Assembly (NCBI RefSeq): GCF_050315115.1
Contig: NZ_JBNPOJ010000013.1
Location: 1-48,234, forward strand
Direction: 5' to 3'
From: Peptoniphilus_A sp022767005
GTDB taxonomy: Bacteria > Bacillota > Clostridia > Tissierellales > Peptoniphilaceae
DNA length: 48,234 nt
The notes beneath the pieces were generated by a model. That model had not been told where the DNA came from, did no database searches, and saw only the letters and a program-made list of their open reading frames with translations. The stretch's first letter is position 1. Every line of letters starts with the position of its first letter. Positions 6,618 to 15,797 of this stretch are shown piece after piece. The position numbers and the translations under genes are program-made.

Positions 6618-7604
6618 TTGAATAAGAAAAATATTTTTAAAAATGCAAAATTTATCTTAATAGTTCTAGCTTTTGTGTCAGTACTTACAATGGGTTTTAG
6701 CACAGCTCTAGGAAATGATGTTGAATTAAATATTAATGGAAAGACAAAGACGGTTTTTACATATGAAAAGACTGTGGGTGCATTTTTAGAAAAAGAAGGT
6801 ATAGTACTTAAAAATAAGGATGTTGTAAGTCCAAGTGTTGATCAAGAGATTAAGAAGGATATGAAGGTAATGATTACTTCACCAAAATCCTATCACATTA
6901 AAGATGGCAACAAGATTTTGATTGCTGAGGCAAATGGATACACAGTTGCTGATGTACTTGAAAATTTGAATATAAAGTTAAACAAGCTAGACAGAGTTTC
7001 TCTTCCTCTTGATGAAATTGCAAAGGAAGGAATGGAAATTCAAATCGACAGAGTAGTAGTTGAAAATATTGAAAACAAAATAGAAATTCCTTTTGAAACA
7101 GAAAATCGTGAAAACGCAGAAATGCTTGAAGGACAAAAAAATGTAATTGTTAATGGCGAAGTTGGACAAAAGGTTGAAAGTTTAAAGAACACTTATGTCA
7201 ACGGAGTTCTTGAAACAACAGAAGTTTTAAAAAGCGAAATTACTAAGAATCCTGTAAAGGAAGTTGTAGAAGTTGGTACAAAAAAAGCTGTTGCAACTCC
7301 AAATGGGAAAAATGCAAAGAGAGTAATAGTAATGCAAGCCACTGCTTATGACCCAACAGCTGGTTCAAAGACAGCTATGGGAACTCGTGCAAGAGTTGGA
7401 GCAGTTGCCGTTGACCCTAGAGTTATTCCTCTTGGTTCAAAACTTTATATTGAATCAATGGATGGTTTCGCAAGTTATGGTTATGCAACAGCCGAAGATA
7501 CTGGCGGAGCAATAAAGGGAAATAGAATTGATTTATTTTACAATTCAAATGCTGAGGCTAATAGATTTGGCAGAAGAAATGTAAAAGTTTATGTACTTGA
7601 TTAA
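6618..7604 (+). CDS. Secreted YabE-like protein with DUF348, G5 and 3D domains
   Basis: Predicted cell-wall-active protein of the resuscitation/stationary-phase-survival type, probably a peptidoglycan lytic transglycosylase-like enzyme. An N-terminal signal anchor (about residues 10-30) is followed by two DUF348 repeats (about 35-145), a G5 domain (about 155-225) and a C-terminal 3D domain. The 3D acidic residues are in AYDP, AVDP, AEDTGG and RIDLF. The start is a TTG at 6618, placed 8 bases after GGAGG; the ATG at 6603 is part of the ribosome site. It is monocistronic, with its own promoter and terminator. Confidence 0.88.
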   Translation: MNKKNIFKNAKFILIVLAFVSVLTMGFSTALGNDVELNINGKTKTVFTYEKTVGAFLEKEGIVLKNKDVVSPSVDQEIKKDMKVMITSPKSYHIKDGNKILIAEANGYTVADVLENLNIKLNKLDRVSLPLDEIAKEGMEIQIDRVVVENIENKIEIPFETENRENAEMLEGQKNVIVNGEVGQKVESLKNTYVNGVLETTEVLKSEITKNPVKEVVEVGTKKAVATPNGKNAKRVIVMQATAYDPTAGSKTAMGTRARVGAVAVDPRVIPLGSKLYIESMDGFASYGYATAEDTGGAIKGNRIDLFYNSNAEANRFGRRNVKVYVLD

Positions 7605-7630
7605 AAAGTCCTAGAAATAGGACTTTTTTT
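7605..7630 (+). terminator. Terminator of the YabE-like gene
   Basis: A 9-bp stem (7605-7613 with 7618-7626) capped by a GAAA tetraloop continues into a seven-T run. It starts directly after the stop codon. Confidence 0.92.
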
Positions 7631-7665
7631 AATGTAAGGTTTAGAAATTTGCAATTTTCCCAATA

Positions 7666-7695
7666 TTGAAATAAAATCTTGAGAAGAATTATAAT
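7666..7695 (+). promoter_or_regulatory. Probable promoter of the membrane protein gene
   Basis: TTGAAA (7666-7671) and TATAAT (7690-7695) are 18 bp apart, 84 bp upstream of the start codon. A second TATAAT-like site lies near 7757. Confidence 0.45.
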
Positions 7696-7779
7696 CTAAA
7701 AATAATAAAATTAAAAAAACAAGAGTTCATCATTTAAAAAAACCTTTATTTAATTTATAATATAGATGAGGATGATTTT

Positions 7780-8676
7780 ATGAAATTAGTAGAACATGAA
7801 CTCGTCGATAGATATATTTATTATTTGCAAAGATACATCCCTTATGACAAGCAAAAAGATGCAAGGGATGATTTTTTAGAAATTTTGAGAGCTAGACTTC
7901 CAGAAATTTATACGGAAGATGATATAAAAAAAGAATTAAATAAAATTGGAAATCCCTACGAATTTGCAACAACTTATACTGAAGGAAGTAGATTTCTTTT
8001 AAGTGGAAAAAATTATGAAATTTTCGTAGCCTTTTTGAAGATGCTTTCTATATCTGCATTAATTGGAATTTTTTTATTTATTTTCAATTATTTCAAAAGA
8101 TTTGCGAGTGCAAATTTATTTGATTTACTAAAGACAATCGTAATAAGCATTTTTGTCCTAAGTTTACTACCTTCTTGGATTTGTGAAAAGATTAAAACCA
8201 CAAAAATTTTAAAGGCACTCACAGAAGAGTGGGATATAGAAAATCTTTACGAAACTAAGGAATTTAAAATAGAAAAATACGAGATAGCATTATTGGTATT
8301 AAATTTTTCAATGTACTTTATGCTTCAAATATATATTATTACTGCAAGCATTAATATTTCCATTGTTACTTACACTTTTATTATGATATTATTTTTTTTG
8401 AATGTATTAAGTGCGAATTTAAAATTTTCAGAAAATACCATTGTTTCAAAAGTAATGTATTTTGAATATTTTGTAGATATTTTTACATTAATTAGTTTTA
8501 TAATTATGACAAATTACTTTATTCCAAGAGTATTTATCATAAAGATAATTATGCTATGTAGTGTAATTAATTTAATTTTAAATTCTTATAATATTTCTAA
8601 AAGCAAAAATATTTTGCTATCGCGAAAAAAGAGAAAGAAAAGCAAATACAAAAGAAGAAGTAAAAAGACAGAGTGA
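7780..8676 (+). CDS. Polytopic membrane protein with HAAS-like N-terminal domain
   Basis: I cannot assign a function. Residues 1-75 are soluble, with the Y.YL.RYIP.....AR.DFLE.L pattern seen in HAAS/DUF1700-type domains, often found next to signalling or transport modules. After that come about six to seven hydrophobic helices (roughly 85-105, 115-135, 168-190, 192-212, 228-250 and 250-270) and a very basic C-terminal tail. The start ATG follows a GAGGATG ribosome site. The gene stands alone and converges on the glutaredoxin gene. Confidence 0.7.
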   Translation: MKLVEHELVDRYIYYLQRYIPYDKQKDARDDFLEILRARLPEIYTEDDIKKELNKIGNPYEFATTYTEGSRFLLSGKNYEIFVAFLKMLSISALIGIFLFIFNYFKRFASANLFDLLKTIVISIFVLSLLPSWICEKIKTTKILKALTEEWDIENLYETKEFKIEKYEIALLVLNFSMYFMLQIYIITASINISIVTYTFIMILFFLNVLSANLKFSENTIVSKVMYFEYFVDIFTLISFIIMTNYFIPRVFIIKIIMLCSVINLILNSYNISKSKNILLSRKKRKKSKYKRRSKKTE

Positions 8677-8699
8677 AATATAAATCACCTGTCTTTTTT
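8663..8699. terminator. Shared terminator between convergent genes
   Basis: AAAAGACAG (8663-8671) pairs with CTGTCTTTT (8689-8697), extended inward by GTG/CAC, and ends in a T-run. The stem begins inside the membrane-protein coding end. On the minus strand the A-rich 5' arm gives a T-run too, so it may act for both genes. Confidence 0.75.
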
Positions 8700-8716
8700 G
8701 CATTTGATTAATTAAA

Positions 8717-8956
8717 TTAGGCTACATTTTCCTTTAAATATTTTATAATGTCTAGAGATTCGTAAAGAGGCTTGTCGCCAATGAATAGACATGGCACTTG
8801 TTTTTTGCCACCCTTTTCAATTAAATATTCGCGAGCTTCTTTGTCTTCATCAATGTTTTTTATTTCTACAGAGTTAATGCCATTATCTGCCATAAAAGAT
8901 TCAACTTTCTTACAGAATGGACAAATTGTGCCTACATAAAGTGTTAATTTTTCCAT
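8717..8956 (-). CDS. Glutaredoxin-like thiol-disulfide protein
   Basis: A 79-residue thioredoxin-fold protein with the CPFC active site at residues 12-15, the cis-proline segment QVPCLFIGD near 55 and a C-terminal LYESLDIIKYLKE helix. It would reduce protein disulfides or mixed disulfides; the partner is unknown. An extra Cys directly follows the cis-Pro (VPC), which occurs in some anaerobe glutaredoxins. The start is ATG at 8956 after GGAGGG. Confidence 0.85.
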   Translation of the reverse strand: MEKLTLYVGTICPFCKKVESFMADNGINSVEIKNIDEDKEAREYLIEKGGKKQVPCLFIGDKPLYESLDIIKYLKENVA

Positions 8957-9011
8957 AATATCCCTCCAATTTTAATTTACCCAATTAATGACAAAGAAAA
9001 CAAGGGCAGTA

Positions 9012-9040
9012 TTTAAAAGGTAGCCGTTTTTTGATATAAT
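9012..9040 (+). promoter_or_regulatory. Promoter of the hydrolase-murF-ddl-rnr-smpB cluster
   Basis: TATAAT (9035-9040) is preceded by TGA, giving an extended -10, and TTTAAA (9012-9017) lies 17 bp upstream. No terminator is visible until 15556, so it may drive six genes. Confidence 0.55.
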
Positions 9041-9062
9041 AGCATAGATTCGAGGTGATATT

Positions 9063-9524
9063 GTGGGATTTTTTGACAGTCTCGATGGCAATGTTAATGA
9101 AATAATGGAAAATTTAAATTATTTGAAGAAAAAAATTGTAAGTGAATCTCAGGAAATAAAGAAAACGGCAAGGTTAAAATACGAAATTTTAAACGAAGAG
9201 AGAAAGTTATCTGAACTTTTTGAATCTCTTGGACGTCATGAATTTAATATTTTAAAGGGTGAAAAGTCAGATCTTGACGTTGATGAAACTTTAAAAGAAA
9301 TCGAAAGACACACTTCAAGGATTTCTTCACTAAAAATGGGTCTTGATTTAAGCGAAAGTTCTAGTATAACTTTTCAAAAGGATATAGAAAAAAATTCAGA
9401 CAAAGATCAAGATAAAAATGATTTTAGCGGACTTTATGTGGAAAAAGATTTTAATGATAATGTAAATAAAGAAGATGATAGTTGCATAATTTTTATAGAA
9501 GAAGATGAAGATGAAAATAAATAA
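9063..9524 (+). CDS. Acidic coiled-coil protein of unknown function
   Basis: Not recognised beyond its shape. It opens MGFFDSLDGNV from a GTG start after GAGGTG and has a charged helical middle (about 15-105) with heptad character. It ends in a low-complexity acidic tail rich in Asp, Glu, Lys and Asn. There is no signal peptide, membrane helix or cysteine cluster of note apart from one Cys near the end. Its 3' end overlaps the hydrolase gene, so it is probably co-expressed with the cell-wall genes downstream. Confidence 0.7.
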   Translation: MGFFDSLDGNVNEIMENLNYLKKKIVSESQEIKKTARLKYEILNEERKLSELFESLGRHEFNILKGEKSDLDVDETLKEIERHTSRISSLKMGLDLSESSSITFQKDIEKNSDKDQDKNDFSGLYVEKDFNDNVNKEDDSCIIFIEEDEDENK

Positions 9525-10281
9525 AAATTTTATTGACATAGATGGAATAAAAACTGCATATATAAAAAGAGATGGCGGCGAAAAAATCGTTGTAATTCTT
9601 CATGGATGGGGAGCATATATTGAATCAATTATGCCAATTTTTAATGCCATCCCAGAGAATTACACAGTTTATGCTTATGATGCACCGGGTTTTGGCGACA
9701 GTGAGGAGCCAAAAGATGTAATGGGAACCTATGATTATTATAGTTTCTTGTTAAAATTTTTAGAAAAATTTAACATAAAAAAGGCTACATTTATTGGACA
9801 CTCCTTTGGAGGTAAAACTCTTACAATTTTAGGCGCGAGAAATAAAGACCTAGTAGACAAGTTAGTGATTATCGACGCATCAGGAGTTATTCCAAAGAGA
9901 AAACTTTCTTATTATACAAAGGTATATTCCTTCAAAGCTGCAAAAAAATTATATATGTTAACTCATGGCAACGATGAAAAAGCTCTGACAAAATTTTATA
10001 AAAATCACGGATCCGACGACTATAAGGCGGCAGATGGAATTATGCGAAAATGCTTTGTAAAAGTTGTAAATGAATCCACAAGAGAAGAGTTTAAAAATAT
10101 CGAAGCAGAGACTCTTCTCATTTGGGGCGACAAAGACGATGCAACGCCTCTTTATATGGGTAAGATTTTTGAAGAAGAGATAAAAAATTCTGGACTTGTG
10201 GTTTTAGAAGATGCTGGTCATTATTCATATCTAGATAAGTTTGGACAATTTAGTGCAGTTATTAATTCCTTTTTAGATTAG
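9511..10281 (+). CDS. Alpha/beta hydrolase
   Basis: A 256-residue serine hydrolase of unknown substrate. The oxyanion-side motif LHGWG, the nucleophile elbow GHSFGG (Ser near residue 94), the acid in WGDKDDATP and the catalytic His in AGHYSYLDKFG complete a triad. It overlaps the preceding acidic gene. In-frame starts at 9505 and 9511 are both possible, and the ribosome site is weak (GAAG), which suggests translational coupling. Its place directly before a MurF-like ligase and Ddl hints at a cell-envelope role, but this is inference. Confidence 0.85.
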   Translation: MKINKNFIDIDGIKTAYIKRDGGEKIVVILHGWGAYIESIMPIFNAIPENYTVYAYDAPGFGDSEEPKDVMGTYDYYSFLLKFLEKFNIKKATFIGHSFGGKTLTILGARNKDLVDKLVIIDASGVIPKRKLSYYTKVYSFKAAKKLYMLTHGNDEKALTKFYKNHGSDDYKAADGIMRKCFVKVVNESTREEFKNIEAETLLIWGDKDDATPLYMGKIFEEEIKNSGLVVLEDAGHYSYLDKFGQFSAVINSFLD

Positions 10282-10290
10282 GAGATTTAG

Positions 10291-11844
10291 ATGAAAATTT
10301 TTTTAGTGAAACTACCTATTTATATAATAGATTTATTAGTCATTTTTGTGGCGCTTTATTACTCTTTAATTAGGAGTAATTTTCCCATTCATATGCTTCA
10401 ACTTGAAGGATATGACAATGACGAGTACAAGACATTTTTGAAAAACAACAAAGAAAAGATGAATAAATTAGTCTATAAATTGGAGAAAAATCAAAAAACT
10501 CCTATTGTTTGGACAGATAGAGCGAAGAGACTTTTAAAAAAGCATAAAGCTGTAAATTTTATTTTTTTCGTAATCATTGTTGTAATTTCTCTTTTATTAT
10601 TTGATGTTACAAAATCTTATGTAATTTCAGCACTTTCGACTATTTTATTTTCTTTTTTGGTTTATTTTTTCCAATATAGAATTTTGATTTTGACAAATAT
10701 GTGGGCAAAGCCAACTGAAGATAAAATCAACATGGGATTTTACAATTCTGCGCAAGCTAAAATTAAAAAATTTAAAGAAGAAAAGGGATTAAATGTTTTA
10801 GGAATAACGGGATCCTTTGGAAAGACATCTGTAAAATTTATATCTGATACAATTTTGTCTGAAGGACTTAGGGTTAAAAACACTCCATCTTCCTTTAACA
10901 CGCCTATGGGGCTTTCAAAAATTATAAACAATGAGCTTGAAAGCGACACAGAGGTTTTTATCGCAGAACTTGGAGCCAAGATGCCGGGAGAAATTCACGA
11001 AGTAGCAGAACTTGTGCAACCTGATATTGGAATAATTACTGCAATTGGGCCAACTCATATGCATCTTTTTAAGACAATCGAAAATATTCAAAAGACTAAG
11101 TATGAATTAATCGAAGATTTGCCTGAAGATGGAATTGCAATATTTAACTACGACAACGATTATGTAAAGCCTCTTGCGGATAAAACTTTAAAGAAAACTT
11201 ATAGATATGGTACAAGGGATTTTGAAAAATTAGATGTTTATGCTGATGAGATAAAAGTTAATGAAACTGGTTCTGAATTTATGCTCCACATCAAGAATGT
11301 GGGAAAAATAAAATGCGATACAAAACTTCTTGGGGCACACAATATTTCAAACTTACTTGCAGCAGCAACTGCAGCATATGTGCTTGGACTTAGCTTAGAA
11401 GATATACAAAGGGGAATAAAAAAGGTTGAGCCAGTGGAACACAGACTTTCACTTCTACCATCGACAAATGGCACAATAGTTATTGACGATGCTTTTAACT
11501 CAAACCCTGTTGGATTTAGGGCAGCACTAGATGTTCTTAAAGAATTTAAAAATCACAGAAAAATAATTATTACGCCGGGCATGGTTGAACTTGGCGATAT
11601 GGAAATTTGTGAAAACAGAAAAATAGGCGAAGTAATGGCAGGTGTCCTCGACTTTGTAATTTTAGTTGGGAAAAAGAGAACACTTCCAATTTACGAAGGT
11701 TTAAAAAACAATAATTTTGATGAAGATAATATTTACAGAGTTTCTTCACTAGCAGAAGCTACTGAGGTACTAGCAAAGATTTCTTTGCCAGGAGATGTCG
11801 TTCTCTTTGAAAATGACCTTCCTGACAATTACAATGAGGAGTGA
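10291..11844 (+). CDS. MurF-like Mur ligase with N-terminal membrane helices
   Basis: Predicted ATP-dependent peptidoglycan precursor ligase, most likely the enzyme that adds D-Ala-D-Ala to UDP-MurNAc-tripeptide. The ATP site GITGSFGKT is at residues 171-179, followed by the central-domain segments ELGAKMPGEI and GPTHMHLF and the C-terminal domain with HRLSLLP, DDAFNSNPVGFRAAL and PGMVELG. MurF usually has about 450 residues and is soluble. Here about 150 extra N-terminal residues carry one helix at 1-25 and a second hydrophobic pair at about 90-135. The next gene is Ddl, which supplies D-Ala-D-Ala, supporting the MurF assignment. Confidence 0.82.
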   Translation: MKIFLVKLPIYIIDLLVIFVALYYSLIRSNFPIHMLQLEGYDNDEYKTFLKNNKEKMNKLVYKLEKNQKTPIVWTDRAKRLLKKHKAVNFIFFVIIVVISLLLFDVTKSYVISALSTILFSFLVYFFQYRILILTNMWAKPTEDKINMGFYNSAQAKIKKFKEEKGLNVLGITGSFGKTSVKFISDTILSEGLRVKNTPSSFNTPMGLSKIINNELESDTEVFIAELGAKMPGEIHEVAELVQPDIGIITAIGPTHMHLFKTIENIQKTKYELIEDLPEDGIAIFNYDNDYVKPLADKTLKKTYRYGTRDFEKLDVYADEIKVNETGSEFMLHIKNVGKIKCDTKLLGAHNISNLLAAATAAYVLGLSLEDIQRGIKKVEPVEHRLSLLPSTNGTIVIDDAFNSNPVGFRAALDVLKEFKNHRKIIITPGMVELGDMEICENRKIGEVMAGVLDFVILVGKKRTLPIYEGLKNNNFDEDNIYRVSSLAEATEVLAKISLPGDVVLFENDLPDNYNEE

Positions 11845-11848
11845 GATT

Positions 11849-13021
11849 ATGGAAAACATAGGAGTAATTTTCGGAGGTAGATCCGTTGAACACGAAGTTT
11901 CTGTCATTACAGGGATGCAAATTATTGAAAATATGGATAAGACAAAATACAATCCTATTCCAATTTATATTACAAAGAGCGGCAAATTTCTTTCTGGTGA
12001 AAGTTTAAAAAATTTTAAATTTTACAAAAATCAGGACTTTCACGATGGAGTTGAAGTTTTTTTCAAGCCAATTTATGGCGACAAAAATCTTTATTTTGTA
12101 AAGCACAACGAAAAGAAATTATTTAAGCCAGAGTACGATTCTGTTGAAGTTTATGAAAAAATTGATGCAATATTTTTTGCCCTTCACGGAACTTTTGGCG
12201 AAGATGGATGCACTCAAGGACTTTTTGAACTTATGGGAATGCCTTACACTGGTTGTGGCGTAATGTCAGCAGCTGTTGGCATGGATAAAGTAATTATGAG
12301 AAAAGTTTTTGAATCAGAAAATATTCCAATGACAAAATATAAGTATTTTTACAAAGAAGAGCTTAAAAATTTACAAAATATTGTTGAAAAATGCAAGGAT
12401 TTGAAATATCCTCTATTTGTAAAGCCGGCAAATTTAGGTTCATCTATTGGAATTTCAAGAGTAGAAAATGCCCTTGACCTCTCAAAGGCACTTGAAGTTG
12501 CAGCGCATTACGATAGAAAAATAATTGTAGAAGAAGCAGTGGTAAACCCAAGGGAAATAAATGTAGCAGTCCTTGGTTATGAAAATGACCTTAGAGTTTC
12601 TGCAGCAGAAGAACCTCTAGGATTTAAGGATCTTTTGAAGTACGAAGATAAATATGTCTCTGGTTCAAAGGGTGCAAAGTCATCACAAAAGCATCAAAAC
12701 AAAAAGCTACCAGCTGAGTTGACACCAAGTCTTGAAAAAGAAATTAAAGAGCTCGCAAAGAAAAGTTTTATTGCAATTGATGGAGCTGGAGTTGCAAGGA
12801 TTGACTTTTTAGTTGATGGTGAAAAGGCTTATGTAAATGAAATTAACACTCTTCCAGGTTCTATTGCCTTTTATCTTTACGAAGTAGATGGATTAAAAAT
12901 TAAGGATTTAATTACAAAATTAATTGAACTTGGTAAGACTAGACATAGCGAAAGAGCAGAAAATAATTATTCCATTGATTCAAATTTATTTAATATGACA
13001 AGTTATGGAGCAAAAATTTAA
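11849..13021 (+). CDS. ddl: D-alanine--D-alanine ligase
   Basis: ATP-grasp ligase joining two D-alanines for peptidoglycan synthesis. Typical features are GGRSVEHEVSVITG near the N-terminus, HGTFGEDGCTQG (about residues 112-123), the ATP-grasp segment PLFVKPANLGSSIG, and the C-terminal metal site RIDFLVDG...VNEINTLPG. The start is the ATG at 11849, 5 bases after the preceding stop with GAGGAGTGA as ribosome site. The stop overlaps the rnr start (TAATG). Confidence 0.95.
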   Translation: MENIGVIFGGRSVEHEVSVITGMQIIENMDKTKYNPIPIYITKSGKFLSGESLKNFKFYKNQDFHDGVEVFFKPIYGDKNLYFVKHNEKKLFKPEYDSVEVYEKIDAIFFALHGTFGEDGCTQGLFELMGMPYTGCGVMSAAVGMDKVIMRKVFESENIPMTKYKYFYKEELKNLQNIVEKCKDLKYPLFVKPANLGSSIGISRVENALDLSKALEVAAHYDRKIIVEEAVVNPREINVAVLGYENDLRVSAAEEPLGFKDLLKYEDKYVSGSKGAKSSQKHQNKKLPAELTPSLEKEIKELAKKSFIAIDGAGVARIDFLVDGEKAYVNEINTLPGSIAFYLYEVDGLKIKDLITKLIELGKTRHSERAENNYSIDSNLFNMTSYGAKI

Positions 13022-15123
13022 TGATTAAAGAAAAGATTTTAGAAATTATTAGAAATTCGAAGCCAAGGTCAAAGGATGAACTCACAAAGCTATTTAAAAT
13101 TAAAAATAAAGAAAAGAAACAGTTTTTAAAAATAGTTGAGAAACTACAAAGTGAAGGACTTATTTTTGAAGACTCTAGAAAAAAATATAGAGTTGTCGAT
13201 AATGACAAATTCTTTTACGGAAAACTTCAAACAAATGCAAAGGGTTTTGGATTTTTGATAACGGAAAATCTTGACGAAGATATTTATATATCAAAAAACA
13301 ATCTAAATTTTGCACTTAATGGCGATGAAGTCATTGTCAGAAGGTACAAAGATTCCTCTGGCGATAGACCTGAGGGAAAAGTGCTTGCCATTATAAAGAG
13401 AGTGAACACAAAATTTGTTGGTGTTTTTCAAGAAAAGAGGGACTTTGGATTTGTAATTACAGACGAGAGTAAAATGGCAATGGATATTTACATTCCAAAG
13501 AAAAAAATTAATGGAGCGCGAAATGGTCAAAAGGTAGTTGTAAAAATTGAGAAATGGCCAGAGGAAAACAAAAAACCAGAGGGTCGCATCCTAGAAATTT
13601 TAGGTTATCCAGATGATCCTCATGTAGACATAATGTCTGTTGCGGCGTCCCTTGAACTTCCTATGGAATTTAATAAGGCGGCTATTTCTGAAGCAAAGAG
13701 TTTGCCGCAGGAGGTTAGTGCTGATGAAATAAAGGGAAGGCGAGATTTTAGAGATTTAACAATTTTTACCATTGACGGAGCGGACTCAAAGGATTTTGAT
13801 GATGCAATCTCCCTAGAAATTTCTAAAAATGGAAATTACATTTTAGGTGTTCACATTGCAGATGTAGCACATTATGTCCAAGAGTTTGGGGCAATAGATG
13901 AAGAAGCTTTCAAGAGGGGCAACTCAGTTTACTTACTTAATAAAGTAATACCAATGATACCCTTTGAGCTTTCAAATGGCATATGCTCACTTAATGAGGG
14001 CGTAGATAGGCTTACTCTTTCAGTTATTGCAGAGATAAATAAAAGTGGCGATGTAGTAAAATATGAAATCTGTGAATCCGTAATAAATTCAAATAAAAGA
14101 CTTGTCTACGAAAATGTATCCGATTATTTGGAAAAAAACATAGTTCATGAATCCATAGTTGGACTTGAAAAAATTTTGGACAATATGTATGAACTTTCAC
14201 AAATTTTACAAAAAAAGAGAGAAGAAGGCGGAGCAATTGACTTCGACATACCAGAAGTAGTAATTGAAGTTGACGAAAATGGATGGCCACAAAATATTCA
14301 CAAGAAAGACAGAAGGTCTGCCAACAAACTTATTGAAGATTTTATGTTAATGGCAAATGTCTGCGTCGCAAAGGAATATTTTTTCAAGCACATTCCATTT
14401 TTATATAGAATTCACGAAAGACCTAAGGAAGACAAAATTTCTGAACTCAATGCCTACCTTAGACCACTTGGATATATGATAAATTATGATGGAAAAGTGG
14501 AGCCAAGGGATGTGCAAAAAGTTCTCGAAAAGGCAAAGGGCACCAAAGAGGAAATGTTCATCTCCACAATGACATTGAGATCTATGACAAAGGCAAGATA
14601 TTCTGAAATAAATGACATACATTTTGGATTAGCCTTTGACTATTATTCACATTTTACTTCTCCAATAAGAAGATATGCTGATCTCACAATCCACAGAATT
14701 ATAAAAAGACATCTAAAGGGAACACTATCTAAGGGGATAATAAAAAATTTAAAATTAGTCCTTCCAGAGATTGCAGAGCAAGTTTCTAGGACGGAAAAAA
14801 TTGCACAGGATGCAGAAAGACAAGTTGAAGACATTAAAATGGCAGAGTATATGTCTGAACGCATTGGAGAAAGATATGTTGGCAGAGTTTCAAGTATCAC
14901 AAGTTTTGGAATTTTTGTAGAGCTTGATAATTTAATCGAGGGACTTGTTAGTTACAGATCCATGGACGGCTATTACGAATTTGACGTGGATAATTACAAG
15001 GCTATTGATTATGAAACAAAAGATGAATTTCACATTGGAGACCAAGTAAGAATTGAAGTTATTAATGTAGATTTAAATATGGGAAATATTGATTTTAAAT
15101 TAGTAGGTGATGAAGATGAGTAA
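13021..15123 (+). CDS. rnr: Ribonuclease R
   Basis: Processive 3'-5' exoribonuclease that degrades structured RNA and takes part in ribosome rescue and RNA quality control. Domains in order: a winged helix (1-62), two cold-shock domains (about 65-190), the RNB catalytic domain with the metal-binding Asp cluster DGADSKDFDDA at 252-262, and a C-terminal S1 domain (about 620-697). At 700 residues it has full normal length. It overlaps ddl by one base and smpB by 8 bp. The rnr-smpB pairing is a widely conserved arrangement linked to trans-translation. Confidence 0.96.
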   Translation: MIKEKILEIIRNSKPRSKDELTKLFKIKNKEKKQFLKIVEKLQSEGLIFEDSRKKYRVVDNDKFFYGKLQTNAKGFGFLITENLDEDIYISKNNLNFALNGDEVIVRRYKDSSGDRPEGKVLAIIKRVNTKFVGVFQEKRDFGFVITDESKMAMDIYIPKKKINGARNGQKVVVKIEKWPEENKKPEGRILEILGYPDDPHVDIMSVAASLELPMEFNKAAISEAKSLPQEVSADEIKGRRDFRDLTIFTIDGADSKDFDDAISLEISKNGNYILGVHIADVAHYVQEFGAIDEEAFKRGNSVYLLNKVIPMIPFELSNGICSLNEGVDRLTLSVIAEINKSGDVVKYEICESVINSNKRLVYENVSDYLEKNIVHESIVGLEKILDNMYELSQILQKKREEGGAIDFDIPEVVIEVDENGWPQNIHKKDRRSANKLIEDFMLMANVCVAKEYFFKHIPFLYRIHERPKEDKISELNAYLRPLGYMINYDGKVEPRDVQKVLEKAKGTKEEMFISTMTLRSMTKARYSEINDIHFGLAFDYYSHFTSPIRRYADLTIHRIIKRHLKGTLSKGIIKNLKLVLPEIAEQVSRTEKIAQDAERQVEDIKMAEYMSERIGERYVGRVSSITSFGIFVELDNLIEGLVSYRSMDGYYEFDVDNYKAIDYETKDEFHIGDQVRIEVINVDLNMGNIDFKLVGDEDE

Positions 15124-15571
15124 AGAAAATGATAACGCAATTGCAAACAACAAAAAAGCGAGCCACCTTTATTTTATCGAGGACACTTATGAAGCGGGCA
15201 TTGAACTTTTCGGAACAGAAGTAAAATCAATAAGAAAGGGACAAGTAAATATAAAGGATTCCTATTGCGACATAAATAAGGGCGAAATTTTTGTATATGG
15301 AATGCACATTTCTCCATACGAACAGGGGAATATTTACAATGTTGACCCAATGAGAAAGAGAAAACTTTTAATGCATAAAAATGAAATTCTTCGCCTTGAA
15401 AAAGTAAAGACTCAAGATGGTTACACAATAATCCCTTTAAAAGTTTATCTAAAAAGGGGTAAGGTTAAAGTCTTAATTGCAAAAGCAAAGGGTAAAAAGC
15501 TCTGGGACAAGAGAGAAACTATGAAGAAAAAAGAAGCAGACAAGAAACTAAGACAAGCACTCAAATACTGA
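15116..15571 (+). CDS. smpB: SsrA-binding protein SmpB
   Basis: Binds tmRNA and brings it to stalled ribosomes. NNKKASHLYFIEDTYEAGIE, LFGTEVKSIRKG and the C-terminal KKLWDKRETMKKKEADKKL tail that reaches into the mRNA channel are all present. GTG 15107 and ATG 15110 are possible starts. The ATG at 15116 is preferred because AGGTGAT lies at a normal distance and MSKENDNAIANNKKA matches family N-termini. The tmRNA gene itself is not found downstream in this window. Confidence 0.95.
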   Translation: MSKENDNAIANNKKASHLYFIEDTYEAGIELFGTEVKSIRKGQVNIKDSYCDINKGEIFVYGMHISPYEQGNIYNVDPMRKRKLLMHKNEILRLEKVKTQDGYTIIPLKVYLKRGKVKVLIAKAKGKKLWDKRETMKKKEADKKLRQALKY

Positions 15572-15580
15572 GTGCTTTTT
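15556..15580 (+). terminator. smpB terminator, also copy 1 of a 21-bp repeat
   Basis: AGCACTC (15556-15562) pairs with GAGTGCT (15570-15576), followed by Ts. The stem contains the smpB stop codon. The 21 bases 15557-15577 recur identically at 18665-18685. The remaining gap up to 15730 is AT-rich, and I see nothing further in it. Confidence 0.9.
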
Positions 15581-15734
15581 ATATGATGATTTTATATTTT
15601 GCGTTTATAGTATTAATTATTTTTGAATGATTAAATAGAAGATTAATCTATTTAGGAACTATCTTTGACCTAAATCGAAAGTAAAGAAAATTAAATAATT
15701 ATAAGATAATATAAAGAATAAGTTTTTAATTAAG

Positions 15735-15776
15735 TTGACATCTATATTAGAATTTGCTAATATTCTAATATAGATG
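15735..15776 (+). promoter_or_regulatory. arsR-cdr promoter overlapped by a perfect 15-bp inverted repeat
   Basis: TTGACA (15735-15740), a 17-bp spacer and TAATAT (15758-15763) form a strong promoter. CATCTATATTAGAAT (15739-15753) and its exact reverse complement (15762-15776) are separated by 8 bp and cover the spacer, the -10 and the transcription start. This is the expected layout of an autoregulatory operator for the ArsR protein encoded next. Confidence 0.85.
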
Positions 15777-15797
15777 AATTTTCGAGGTGCATTGATT

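Noticed and set aside
15581..15730. A tmRNA (ssrA) gene downstream of smpB
   Set aside because: The gap is too short and shows no acceptor-stem or T-arm-like sequence.
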